A stretch of 64,000 nt of DNA from Mactra quadrangularis (taxonomy: Eukaryota > Mollusca > Bivalvia > Venerida > Mactridae), in the NCBI GenBank assembly GCA_025267735.1, contig CM046311.1, positions 32,650,895 through 32,714,894 of the forward strand, read 5' to 3'. A program made the translations under genes and the position numbers. Of this stretch, positions 38,100 to 50,335 are shown one piece after another (position 1 is the stretch's first letter; the number at the start of each line of letters is the position of its first letter). Under the pieces are notes generated by a model, which worked only from the letters and a program-made list of their open reading frames with translations, made no database searches and had not been told where the DNA came from.

Positions 38100-40590
38100 A
38101 GTGCTAGTTACTGGCAGTTCTAGTTCTAGTTCTAAGAGAATACTGCACTCCCTCATTACTTTGAGGATTATGTGCAGGCGCTGGCAAATTTAAGATTTGG
38201 GTAAAAAAGAATAAAAATAAAACAGACTTAGTGATCACTTATTTACAGTGATAAACAAGAAATATAATACAGTGTTACTTTAAAACTTTGTACATAATGA
38301 TAGCTGATTAATTAATGTTCATGGTTGATAGTACGACAGGGACAGTGACAATCAGTTTAAACCCGTCAAGTGTGGTTGCTTGGTGTGCAGCAGCTGGCAA
38401 CTTGTTCCACTGAATTACAGTTCTTGGAAAGTAAGAATATTTATACGAGTCTTTGGATGTGCTAATATGTTTAAAAGAATGGAGATGGCTGCTGTTGCCT
38501 TGTCTTGTTTTTGATGTGTTGGGTATGAGTAAGGTAGGGTCAGGGTGTATAGCTATAAGATTATAGACAATTTTATAGAATATTATAAGTCGAGCCCTTG
38601 TTCTTCTAGTTTCTAGAGTAGGCCATTTTAAGTTAGAGATCATGTCTGAGACAGAACTTGTATTGTGAAAACGATTAGTTACAAACCTTGCCGCCCTTCT
38701 TTGAACTTTTTCAATTTGATTCGTTTGAATTTTGGTATATGGGTCCCAAACACTGGATGAATATTCTAGCTTTGGTCTTACTATGGCTTTATATGCATGT
38801 TCTTTAACCTTGGGAGAATTTATTTTTAAATTTCTACGAAGGAATCCAAGAGATTGGTTTGCTTTTTTTGTTATGGTATTGATATGTTTATCCCATTTAA
38901 GATTATTTTGTAATGTGACACCTAGGTATTTTGCAGAGTTAACATTTTCAAGAATATGATTATGGAGTTTGTAACTGAATTTGATTGGGTTCTTTTTCTG
39001 GGTTATACTGAGAATATTGCATTTATCAGGATGGAACTGCATTAGCCAATCATTTTCCCATTTGCCTGCAGCTTCCAGATCCTGTTGTAAAAGTTTGCTG
39101 TCATTTATGTTGTGAATTTCTCTATAAATAATACTGTCATCTGCAAAGAGTCTTAATGTGCTGTGTTTGATGTATTCAGATAGGTCATTGATGTAAATGA
39201 GAAAAAGGATTGGACCAAGAACGGTGCCCTGGGGGACTCCAGAGGTTACTGGTACCTTCTCTGACATAACACCATCCAGGACAACCGTCTGGGTTCTATC
39301 AGCTAAGAAGTCTGATATCCAATTAAAGGCATTACATGTTACACCATAATACTTAAGTTTATATAGTAAGTGCTTGTGAGAAACCTTATCAAAAGCCTTT
39401 GCAAAATCCATAATGATGATGTCTGTTTGGTTATTTTTGTTATTTGATAGGCTTATGTCTTGGATGAAAGATATTAATTGGGATTCACAAGATCGTGAGG
39501 ATCTAAAACCATGTTGAAGATCATATAAAATATTGTTGCTTTCTAGATGTGACATTACATTGCTAGCAATTATATGTTCTAAAATTTTGCAACTGATACA
39601 TGTGAGCGAGATGGGTCGATAATTTATGGCATTATGTTTATCTCCCTTTTTGAAGACGGGACAGACATTTGCATGTTTCCAGTCATTTGGGACTTCGCCT
39701 GAAGTTAGTGATTTATCATATATGATATAAAGAATTGGAGAAATATGGTTTTTACATTCTTTAAGGATTTTGGCATGTATTTGGTCAGGTCCAGATGCTT
39801 TATGGGGATTGATATTTGATAGAAGTTTATTAATACCATTTTCGGTGATGTTTATGTCTGGCATGACAGGGAAGGGACTGGGACCTTTATCTGGGATAGG
39901 TAGAGACGATTTAGAAGTGTGAAGGCTTTTTGGAATTGGTCGTTTAAGATATTACATTTATTTAGAATTTCTGATCTAAGAATACCATTATCACGAAGAG
40001 GTGGGATGTTAGATTGCTCTGTTTTTTGTGCTTTAATGTATGAGAAAAGACTTTTAGGTAATTTAGCATTATGAGAGCTGCCTTCTTCCGGGATTTCAAT
40101 ACCAAAGATCATGTTTTCAATATAAGTCTAGTAGGCTTGGCGCTGTTCTCTTTGTATTTCTGACTTTAGGTGTTTAAGTTTGTCTGATTTTTTATGATTT
40201 TTATTTTGTTTGGTTAGTTTCCGTTTGTATTTGTTCATTTTCTTTCTAAATTCGTCAGAGATCCAGGGTAATCGATTTGTAGGTTTACATTTTTTAGTTG
40301 GTATATTTCTGTTGATTGAGTTTTGTAAATCTATTTTGAATTTATTCCAGAGGTCATTTACATTTTTATTTTCTTGGTGCTGTAATAGTTCATTGTATGT
40401 TGATTTTAAGTCATTTTCTATGCTTTTCCAATCAGCTTTAGAGTATTTAAGGATGTTTCTTGGTTTTGATTTACACCTTTTAAGAGACATATTACAAGTA
40501 CATAAAATGATGTCATGATCAGCCTCGCCAACTGGAGGAATAGTTTCTATATTGTTTACAATGGATGGATAATTAGTTCGGAACGACCTA
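38100..40590 (-). pseudogene. 5'-truncated CR1/Jockey-group LINE with reverse transcriptase
   Basis: The minus-strand frame starts within the end of an endonuclease domain (PPVGEADHDIILC near 40540). It continues through a basic linker (40490-40128), a stop, 40112-39852, a frameshift near 39930, and a 518-codon RT frame (39864-38308). RT blocks seen: PHKASGPDQI, NYRPISLTC, MDFAKAFDKVSH, GVPQGTVLGPILF, LFADDSIIY (catalytic ADD), KYLGV. The 3' tail contains repeated AGAACT near 38120. One TAG where W is expected (QAY-stop-TYIEN) and one indel inactivate it. Confidence 0.85.
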
Positions 40591-41150
40591 AGATATAACT
40601 AGTCAGTGATTAAAAGCACACTCACAAGCTATATCATAGATGATTAACGACCACACTTGGTTCCAAAATATCTGTTGTTTTCATCTTCTCAGGTGAATAC
40701 TGAGCCTTCAAATCCTACGATCGCCGTGATGATCAACAAAACACAAATTCAAAAGAATCAGAATAATGTCCAACAACGAAAGTGACAAAAAAAACTTGAT
40801 GAAATTCGAGTTAGTTCCATGTAAAATTCCTTTTTAGCTCTCTCCGATCATGTTTGGACGCGCGTAAGTTTGGACGCCATATTGTTTTGATCGTACTAGT
40901 GACGTAATAAATCTCGTATGAAGTCACTGATAGTGTGGCTTCACTTTATTTCATTCGCGATATTTGTAGTTGTTATGTACATATATAATCTCTTCAGAAA
41001 ATGGAGGCTTAATAAATTATATATATTTTGTCGAAGTATTTAATGATTAGAATTAAAAAAAATCGCTGATGTATCAACCTTTTTTATAGCATACGCTTAT
41101 TGTAATGAGACGTTGAGGCACGCAACAGAAGAGGCGCTTCAACAGGAGAG
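40591..41150. other. flank, nothing recognised
   Basis: Starts exactly where the LINE endonuclease reading ends. No gene seen. Confidence 0.4.
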
Positions 41151-41247
41151 GATCGATTTTTATTTCACTCGTGAGCTAGGGATAGTATATATTATCAACT
41201 CGTGAAAAAAATGCATCCTTGGATAACGAGTGAAATAGAAATCGATC
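41151..41247. repeat. 97-bp hairpin with GATCGATTT..ATTTCACTCG arms
   Basis: GATCGATTTTTATTTCACTC on the left is matched by the inverse GAGTGAAATAGAAATCGATC on the right, with one or two mismatches over about 22 bp. A diverged relative lies at about 49775-49896. Confidence 0.65.
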
Positions 41248-42059
41248 TTACACCGAAATATCCTCTAAGTCATAATGACCCAAAAGGAGATAAAATTTTG
41301 ACAGTCATACTATTGTTCTTGGACGGTAGTGACTTTGTATTTTAGACCTTGATATAATGAAATAGTGTTGGCAATTACATAAATAGACTCTTTATATATA
41401 CCGGTTTTATAAGTGCATGAAAGGTAAAATGACTCGACTATCAGAGTGTTTATACAGCAACTGATCTAAAAATAGCATATTTGACTCATGAGCTTCTGGG
41501 CATTGCAATGTATTTAAAAGACTTCCGAAATCATAAATGTTTACTTTAACGGTGGTATACTCATACTAAAGTGATACAAAAGTCACGAAAGCTGGCAGAT
41601 CTAATTATAAAATTAGCTGGAAACAATAATATAATGTTCACCTAGTATTCAATTTCAATTATGACCTATTGTCAACTTACAAAAATATGATGTATGCACA
41701 TGCAAATAAATGTAAAAATCACAGTAAACATGTATTTAGGTTCAAAATATTCAATACATCTGTAGCGAAACCTCTTCTTGTTTTTGAGCAAAGTACAAGT
41801 ACTTGTAGCGAGTTCGAATGATTAATAAAAAAGAAGGGGGTGGCTACAAGGGTTCGCCTGGATCCGGCTATTTAGTATATTCTCATATGAAATAGGGTTA
41901 ACTAAGATACAACTGAAACAAAAGTTAAGTTTTATGATTTTTATTTTAGAACTATAGAATAAAGAGTTAAGGTACAAACATGAACAGTCAAATGTTATTA
42001 TTATGTAAAAAGTACAGCTTTTCTGAAATAAAGAAGACAAGTTTGTTTCACCGAGCACT
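41248..42059. other. AT-rich sequence, nothing recognised
   Basis: No frame with domain content, no repeat border. Confidence 0.4.
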
Positions 42060-42335
42060 CAAAGATTATCAAAGAACAATTATACCCTCGCGTAAATTTA
42101 CTAAGTATAAAATATACCACACTGGACAGAATAACACTAAGTTCGAATTATACCCGAGACGCGTTAAGTTCACTAAGTATAAAATATACCACACATTGAA
42201 TTCACTAGGTATAAATTATACCGCGCACAAAATGACTAAGTTTAAATTATACCCAAGACGCGTTTAAATTCCCTAAGTATAGGATACCGCACTAGACAGA
42301 AATACACTAAGTTCGAAATATACCCTAAGCACTTA
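42060..42335. repeat. degenerate tandem array of (T)ACTAAGTATAAA.TATACC
   Basis: ACTAAGTATAAAATATACC, ACTAAGTTCGAATTATACCC and variants recur about six times, separated by ACGCGTTAA or CACAC spacers. The open frame over it results from the repeat. Confidence 0.6.
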
Positions 42336-42499
42336 CGAAAAATATACCATACCATTACCATGCCGTACTTGGTATCACTACCAAAATTTAACAATATTCT
42401 CTACATGGTATAATTAACACTAAACTTCACAACACAACACGGATACCGCCCGCACCAGTATCAACGGTGTATTCAGTAGGCTCCGCTTTTATACACAGA

Positions 42500-42535
42500 G
42501 CGTGATGACGTCACATGTATAATGACGTCATACAA
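42500..42535. promoter_or_regulatory. pair of CRE-like TGACGTCA palindromes
   Basis: GATGACGTCACATG and AATGACGTCATAC, about 20 bp apart, just beyond the tandem array. TGACGTCA is the consensus of CREB/ATF factors. No gene follows, so function is unsupported. Confidence 0.3.
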
Positions 42536-43960
42536 TTATGGCTAACTTGATCACGGAAGTAAACAGTGTTTAACAGCGTTGAACGTCGATTTACGATTAA
42601 AACTACCGTTTTAAAGAATATTTTAACATTAAATCGTAAGTTTAACACGAATACTATGCATTCCTGTTAAAATGTATACAGAATAATATTTATATTAAAT
42701 GAAACAAAAAAGACAAAGGAAATAAACCTAACATGGTCTGGAAATGCATCTCATGTCAAATAACGACTTCCAAGTAGTACTATGGAAACAGTATATAATA
42801 TGCGAGTTTGTGCTCAGTAATTATATTACACATAGTTATCAAGTTCATTTTAGTTTTCAATTATCTGAATTAAGTAAAGCTGTAAACAAATACCATACCT
42901 CACTAACAACATATACAAGTCATTGCTTATAAAAGTGGGTGGGTAACAAAAAAAATTGGTGTTAGGCATGAGTATTTATTATTATTCACGGTTCGTTACA
43001 CATCCATTGAAAGTTGAAGAAATAGAAATTGTAAAAAAAAACTATTCAGTACTAGTGTCAATCACTTCTTTCTCAAAATAGAAATGGTAGAGCTGATCCT
43101 CAGAAAATGAGATAAATAATATTAAATTTATTTTAAGATTGATTTAATATGGATATTTTAACAGTCAAATTTGCAATAACATATTTTGGAAAAAGCAAAA
43201 GTTTTATATCTCAATTATGCACCAAACTGTAATGTCTTCTATTTTTTAACATTCAGAGATAACATCGGCAATAAATAGGCTCAATATCGTCTCATTGCTT
43301 GGGGTCCAAATGTCTTGCTTCCATCCACCCGCTGTGTTGTCTTCGGAATGAGTTGTCCCGTATCCATAACGTTTGCTTACAATCGTCATTGAATGGGCTA
43401 CTGATCTCTCTTAATTCTAGCAAAGTAATTATTTGTTTGTGATAAAAAGGAGTGGTAAGTTACTAAAAGTATGCTTAAACCAGTTTTTGTCTATTTGTTG
43501 AATTTTAATGTGGCGGGAAAATATGATGCATTTTTATTGATTAAAGGCAAAATATAACATACTGGACATACGGATAAAGGAAAATACCTAGAGATTATTC
43601 CCATATGTAGATATATACCTGTTGAAAATTTAAAATTAATTGGATCATAAAAAGTTAGTTTGCATAACTTCCGGATTCGTAAACGTATTCTGCACTATGT
43701 TAAGCGTGTGAATGTCAGAAAGTGTATGCAAGCACGAGTTATACAAGCGATTGAATGATGGAAAAACGAACAAAGCAATAGTCTAAGCAGGTCATATATA
43801 ATAGAATTTCTTTTTTTGAAATTGGGTTGTAGGCTAGAAAAAAGACAAAAGCACACAAGTACGCGCTAGCCAAACTTATGAACGAAATCTAAACCAATGC
43901 AAAATGCGCACTGCAGACGTTTTTTTATAGTCTCGATTAAATTTCATTCACTCGATCGTT
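42536..43960. other. AT-rich sequence, nothing recognised
   Basis: GTGGCGGGAAAATATGATGC near 43510 recurs at 30737, so part is dispersed repeat. Confidence 0.35.
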
Positions 43961-46900
43961 TAGTCCGGTATATAAACTACAAAAATCGACTGAACCGTGC
44001 ATGGAATGATGTAGAAAATGTTTTTGCATTTTCTTGAAGCTAAGACATTGTAGTTTACGAAACTGAATGATGCCACTTCGGCACTCTTGGGCAACTCCCA
44101 AAATTCAAGATGGCGGACAAAATGGCGGAGGAAAGTGATTATTGTATAATAAATCCATCTTTACAACAGTCTGATCATTTCAATAGCTGAAATTAGTCTA
44201 ACATTATCTGCAATTTTATTTCATGCAATTTTGGTACCCCTCGTTTATTATCCAATCCAAGATGGCGGACAAAATGGCGGATAAAAGCTACAGTTGTCGG
44301 GAATATCAACCCTAATGAGAAGAATCGTACATAGAGGCATTTCAAAAAAGTTTTAATGCATTTTTGTAGGAATTACTCTTTAGTTTAGTTCATAAAAGTG
44401 GTTGATGCCACACTGGCATCATTGGGCAATTTCCAAAATCCAAGATGGCGGTTATAAAGGCGTAAATAACTAACTGTTGGGTATATATCAACCACAATGA
44501 GCTAAGTCATAGACTGGGGTATACAAAATGATTTCAATGCATTTTATTTCGTAGTTAATCCTTTTTTGTTTATGTAACCGATTGATACCATATTGGTATT
44601 CTTGGATAACTTCAAGAATTTAAGATGGTGGTCAAAATGAATTATTAGAGTTTGAAAATTAATTTCAATTCACATTAAAAGACAAAAATGCTAACGAATG
44701 GGTATACAGCATTAAGTTTAGGTTTTTATATCTCTTGGTCATGCGTATATCAAATCGTTGATACTTGTTAGCTTGTCAGTTGACTCTGGAAGCAAATTGT
44801 TTCTAAGATGGCAATTTAGAGACACTATTCTGGTAATAGTTAATTAATTGAACAACATATGTTGTGATAATCTTAGAATAGCGACCACTTTCCCAGTATG
44901 TTTGCCACTTCAATAATAATCAATATATACTTAAAGGAGGATAAAAAAGAAAAAAAACTAATGACATTGTAAGTATTGTGTGCATGTTCTATTATCTTTC
45001 AAGAGTATATGTATGCCAAAGCAATTGATAGAAATTCTGTTGACATTGTAACACATTTTGATAGTAAATAAGAGAAATTGCAATAGGATCATTTCAAGTC
45101 CGATCAAGACATCAGATATCACAACTGGATCATGAATGTTCTTTTTTTAATTGTAAGTGACTCTGACCATTGATAAAAAATGGAGAAATAAAAAAGCACA
45201 TTTCCATCAAAACTGAGTAGTAGAATTTGGTTTTATTTACAAGGATTGAGAGAAAATACGTGGCGTAGATGCCAATTCTCATTATAAGTGTATATACTGC
45301 TATTTGAACACACTGTCTAGCTCATGATTTAGCAACTAGTGTTACACTGTGCAAGATGGTGGTTTTAAGGGATTCATTAATTAAAAAACATGGCCAAGTA
45401 GAAAATTTAAAAATGTATTGTTTCACTTAACACTAAATATCTTGAAAGAACACATAACAGATCTGATGCATCAGTGCCAAAAGTTTAAACATGTCTGATT
45501 ACTAAACATATTTGAAGTATATTTACTATCAAAGACTCACCCAAAGAAGGATGGTACGTTGAGACAACTTGTCGATCTTGTATGTAATATTTAAATATGT
45601 TCCACTCCAAACATTATAGACGATGAATTGCAAGATATGGTGATTCTTCATTTTTTCGGTAACATTACATATATGTTTAATCGCATACACCTTTAAGACT
45701 TGGTACGAGAAGCACAGACAACAAAATTGTCAACAAATGATCACTTCTGCTGCAATTTGCTGAGCACCAAAAATATCTGACGACATTGGTGTGCTGATAC
45801 TCTTTTGAGATATCTATCTTGTTGGAGTGACACTATAACAATGGGGTCAAATGACATTCGCCAAAATGTAATGTTATAAGTCAGTCAGTTTTTGACAAAA
45901 AGAAGGTACACTATTAGCATGGGTGTAAAATATGCTTTTAAAGCTAGTACACATATTCTACATCAAAAGTGAAGACATTTATGATATCTTTTGGCCATAA
46001 GCTAGTACCCGCTTGGATACTTTCTAAAGATAATAATCATTAATATGTTTAGTTTACCATTGCATATGCTTAGAGTGTTGAGTTCAAAATACTCTGTCAA
46101 CAATAATATTGTGTCGTCACTTGAACATGTTGTTATCAACATACAAAACGACCAGAGAAATTGTGCTATCGTCATGTAATATTATTAGACAGAAGCAAAC
46201 TTAAACATTTAAGCACATATTCTAATTAAGTCAAGTTTAGTCAAGTCAGACTGTATCATTGTTTGTGTAATGATATTGATAGAGCTCAGTCAATTAGTTT
46301 CTTCCTCATTTTTTGGCACATGCTTATTTTGCTATTGACATGTTTCAGTTTATTTTCACTGCATCGAAATATTTCAACTAAACGGATTATAAACTTTTCA
46401 AATATCCACACATGTTGCAATCTTAAACAAAATGATAGCACTTCATAATAATCCTAAATTAAATTGTCTACTGTAAATTGTATATTAACCCAATTTTATT
46501 TCCCCGTTTTTCTTTATTTAAATGGCTTATATTTTGGAAATTAAATTAGTTTGTCCATCACAATTTGATGGTTGCCAGCAAAACTGTAATAAGTACATTG
46601 CGTTGAAGAGTTAGTATCTTGCGGGCAACCCTCGAATTATTTATCAAATTTTCATTTCATTTAAACCTCGGCTTTAATGAGATTCAGGCATTTTGATTGC
46701 TTCCGAATTTCATAGTGACCGAGTTTTCTCATAAAGGCCGATTTTTTTTTCACAAAAATGCCGTCATTTTGAATGTTGGTACAATCTGAGCGTTTTTTTA
46801 TTGGGACCCTATCTGCGACAATGGTGAATTAAGTGTTTTCATAACGGCCTGTATTCGGTTGAAGACAGTCATTATAAACCGGGGCCACAGGCGAAGGCTA

Positions 46901-47678
46901 ATATGACTGTTTTCAGCCAAATAACTTGGCCATTATGAAAACACTTCATTATTTACAATACATTATTGCTAAAAAAATAGAACTGGTTGAATTTGTTTCG
47001 TAATCGTAATCTTTGATCCCACCTTGAATCTTGAGTTGCTTATTGATTATCAGGTGGGCTTAACTAATTTTACGAACATGAAAGTTTATAAGGATTCAAA
47101 AAATCATATAACAAACATTGAAACTTAAACCCAAATGTGTTTGTTTCCGTCCATGTATGTACTCGTATATTATATACTGAACTATTAGATCATATCGGCC
47201 ATTTTAGCCGCCATTTTGGGTTCATAATTGTTAATAATAAATTATAACTAAGTGAAATCAATTGGTTTCTTTAATATCATGAACTATTCTATAAGTAAAT
47301 AAATTTCTACAGCACTTAGTCTCTTTCTGCCAGTTTGTTCTTTAGTAACTGGAAAAATAGCCTATACCCGCCATTTTGACCGCCATTTTGAATTTAAAAG
47401 TTTGTATAAGAATAACAAAGTTTGACCAACTCGATCTGTAATTGTTGAAATCACTTTTGCCCTTCATTTTAAGACCATAATGTGTAAAAATACATTTTGC
47501 ATGTATAATTTAGCTTATAGCCGCCATCTTGGTCGCCATCTTGGATTCTGGGAGTTGCCCAAGGATGACAAAGTGGCATCAATCGGATTTGGAATCAGTA
47601 TGACCATGTCTACCAATAAATTGAATAAAATTTTCTACATCATTTCTTGCAAGGTCATCCTTGGTGTTGGCCGGACTA
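43961..47678. mobile_element. 3.7-kb inverted-repeat element with repeated AAGATGGCGG motifs
   Basis: TAGTCCGG at 43961 and its inverse ending at 47678 begin long, diverged inverted repeats. Both include ATGATGTAGAAAAT, GATGCCACTT, TTGGGCAACTCCCA and AAGATGGCGGACAAAATGGCGG-like segments. The left arm holds four to five subterminal copies of the last block (near 44105, 44263, 44445, 44620) about 160-180 bp apart. The right arm holds three inverted copies (47205, 47370, 47530). The interior is AT-rich and has no transposase frame. Confidence 0.65.
46831..46955. repeat. long hairpin (~47-bp arms) inside the 3.7-kb element
   Basis: AAGTGTTTTCATAACGGCC on the left pairs with GGCCATTATGAAAACACTT on the right; inner parts (GAAGACAGTCATTAT / TAATATGACTGTTTTC) also pair. 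Likely a nested MITE. Confidence 0.65.
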
Positions 47679-48885
47679 GTTTTATTAAAGTTTGTTTAAA
47701 AGTTGTTAATTTTTTATCTATGTGAAATAGTCAGTAAACATTATAATACATTTTTAAAACATTTAAAAAACCTGTACATGAGAAAAAACTTACTTTATGA
47801 ACTTCACTTGTATCCAAGCTTTATGCACAAGGCTCCTTCCTTCCAAATACAGTAAATTCAAAATAAAGTTACAATCTAATAACTTATAAACCTGAAATTA
47901 AATGATACCGTCTAGTTTAACTCTAAACCATTATCAAAAATGACCATGGCTATCATGTGACAACTTTACATTATACATGTTCATGATTGTATTATCATTA
48001 CTAGTGCAGATATAGGTGATACACAAACTAATATTTAGTATGACATTTATTATGACAGTCAATATTATTATCAGTAAAACAACTTGAAGTGTTTTAAATT
48101 TTAAGGTTCTTAATAATAAAGATAAAAACAAGTTATGAGCTAGCTACATTGTTTAAATTATTGATAAACTGACAGTCTAAAGGCAACAGAAAAAAATTAT
48201 GTAAACTTACTTCTAATTAAATATTACATAACTTCAATGAACCATCAACATTATTTTTGAGAATCGACGTCATAGGTATCATTATCATTGTCATAATAAC
48301 CTCATACGTAGCACTTATGTCACCATCCTGGTAGTAAAAGTTTTTTTTTCTTAAGTTCAAGATCTTTATTATAAAATGTCAGATAAAAAGTTTTATCTTG
48401 CTGTGCAGCTTCTTGAATCATGGGTTTATCATGCTGGAAAAGAGTTTTTATTTCATTAAGTCTAATTGATTATGTATTGGAATACACAATGTCATCACTT
48501 GATGCCGCTAAATGGGGTATTTGTCATTAATAATAAACACAAGAACATCAATTACATTAATGTTTTAGAAAGTTTATGTGTCTATGATTATATATTCATT
48601 GCGTTCTTTGATAGAAAATGTTTTTCTTTTAAATTTATTGTACAAAAGTCTGGATACTAAATTGTTTGAACAATTTGAAGTATATGTTTTAGATATTTAT
48701 CCAAAATTAGAACAAGTTAATCTTTTTTACCTTTCAGTAACCCACATTTCAATGTAAAATTGTCTTCTGGTCTGAATCTCAATTAACTCAATCGAATATA
48801 TGTCCACAATCAAATTAAATATGCATGACATTCTTTTTGACACTCCCTATATTCACAATATCTAAAAATACACTGTCTTCGTAAT
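47679..48885. other. AT-rich sequence, nothing recognised
   Basis: No supported gene. Short open frames here are compositional. Confidence 0.4.
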
Positions 48886-49122
48886 CTATAGTTTTGGGGG
48901 TTTTTTTCTTCCATAAACTATGGTTTTGGATTTTTGATAGATCCACAAACTGTCGTTTCTTCCTTTTAAATCATTTTCTAACTTCTTAGAGGATTTAACA
49001 CTATTGGCATGCTTTCGAGCTCTTTCGCTGGTTTGTTTGCAAAAATACCGGATCAGCCAATTCGCCTGTGATTTTAGCATATGAATTCGAACATTCAACT
49101 TCTCAATCAACTCACAAACCTC
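48886..49122 (-). CDS. possible terminal exon or TE-derived frame of unknown function
   Basis: On the minus strand a frame begins directly after an ACATAG acceptor-like site (GAG GTT TGT) and runs 78 codons to TAG at 48886-48888. It includes LIEKLNVRIHMLKSQAN, SERARKHANSV and KKLENDLKGRN. The basic, helical composition looks coding. I do not recognise the family, and no partner exon was found. It could be a fragment of a transposon protein. Confidence 0.25.
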   Translation of the reverse strand, partial: EVCELIEKLNVRIHMLKSQANWLIRYFCKQTSERARKHANSVKSSKKLENDLKGRNDSLWIYQKSKTIVYGRKKPPKL

Positions 49123-49384
49123 CTATGTCAGCCTGTTTATTGTTAGTAAAACGTGTGTTTTCATGTTTCACTTTCCTTCTCATTAATTCATTATCACTTT
49201 ACATGTACACACTATTGTAGAAAGGTGATGTCGGCAACAACGCTGTGAACAGTTATGAGCATTTACACTCTGCTAATATTATTACATCAAAGTAGATTTG
49301 TATGATGATCCGTACGTTCAATATAGTACAAAACCCTATAATGTGGGAATTCTGAGAGGCAAGATTTAGAATAATTTGCTAGAA

Positions 49385-49620
49385 TGATACAACAGTCTGC
49401 TGCACTGTGGAAAATTCTCACAGAAAAGGTTCACTGTTGTACTGTCGTAACAGTAGGGGTTTAACGTTTTACTGCTGTACTGCCGAAAATTCTTACAGTA
49501 AGGCTTTACTGCTGTACAGCCGAAAATTCTAACAGTAAGGCTTTACTGCTGTACTGTCGAAAATTCTGGCAGTAAGGCTTTACTGCTGTACTGCTGTACT
49601 GCCGTTACTGCTGTCTTAAC
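49385..49620. repeat. ~37-bp tandem array (TACTGCTGTACTGCCGAAAA)
   Basis: TTTACTGCTGTACTGCCGAA AATTCT.ACAGTAAGGC repeats about five times, with CAGTAAGGCTTTACTG itself nearly palindromic. Confidence 0.7.
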
Positions 49621-50239
49621 ATACATGGATTTATCGGTGAAATAAAAATCGATATTCCACTGTTTTGAAACAATGAAAATTAATTTATTTTTCTCAGTTT
49701 GGATGCGCCGTTCTGATGGCTTAAACTTTTAAAAACACTTTGAAGCATCTAATGAACAGAAAATTTGTTTATTTCGGTGTAAGATATATTTATGTCACTC
49801 GTGAGCTAATGATGTTATATTTTCACCCGTAGCTACGCCACTTGTGAAAATATTGCATTTTAGCTCAATCGTGAAATAAAATCAATTTTACACGGTTCCA
49901 AATTAACAAATACCTTCTATATATTTGGGTTCACACAATAAACCTGACAATGTAGAGCATTATTTTATAACGTACATTCATTTTATCTAAAAGTTTCTAG
50001 AACTTTGTCTATAACGTTAACGTCAAGGTTTTAATCAACTTGACCTTTTCCGTGAGGTTTAACGCCATAAAATCACAGAGATCAGTAAACATACTTACCT
50101 TTCCTAGAATGGCTAAATCCCTGGATTTATATGTTAATCAGTTAGTAGGTGCATACTTCCGTTAAGGACTAACCAATGCCCTACATGATTTACAATTGGC
50201 GGTAGGAACGAGACTGCATGAATATTTATTTTAGCAAAT
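49621..50239. repeat. dispersed-repeat flank sharing segments with 37.7 and 41.2 kb
   Basis: The GGTGAAATAAAAATCGATAT segment (49636) and a TCACTCGTGAGCTAATGATG hairpin region (49795-49896) match 37740 and 41151. CTTAACGGAAGTATGCACC near 50150 (inverse orientation) is SINE body. Confidence 0.45.
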
Positions 50240-50335
50240 CTCGACGAAATTATGTCCCGCCCGTGTATGGAACCGACAAACCCTCACTCTGTAAACGTGC
50301 CTGCTACCAACTGAGCAAGGCGGGCGGGCTAGTTG
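50240..50335 (-). repeat. tRNA-derived SINE head, minus strand
   Basis: On the minus strand GCCTTGCTCAGTTGGTAGCA (A box) and GTCGGTTCCATACACGGGC (decayed B box) lie between GCCCGCC and GGCGGGAC acceptor-like arms. The SINE body continues on the minus strand toward 50130. Confidence 0.55.

Noticed and set aside
41980..42267. 95-codon frame with repeated FTKYKIYHT
   Set aside because: Reflects the tandem TATACC array.
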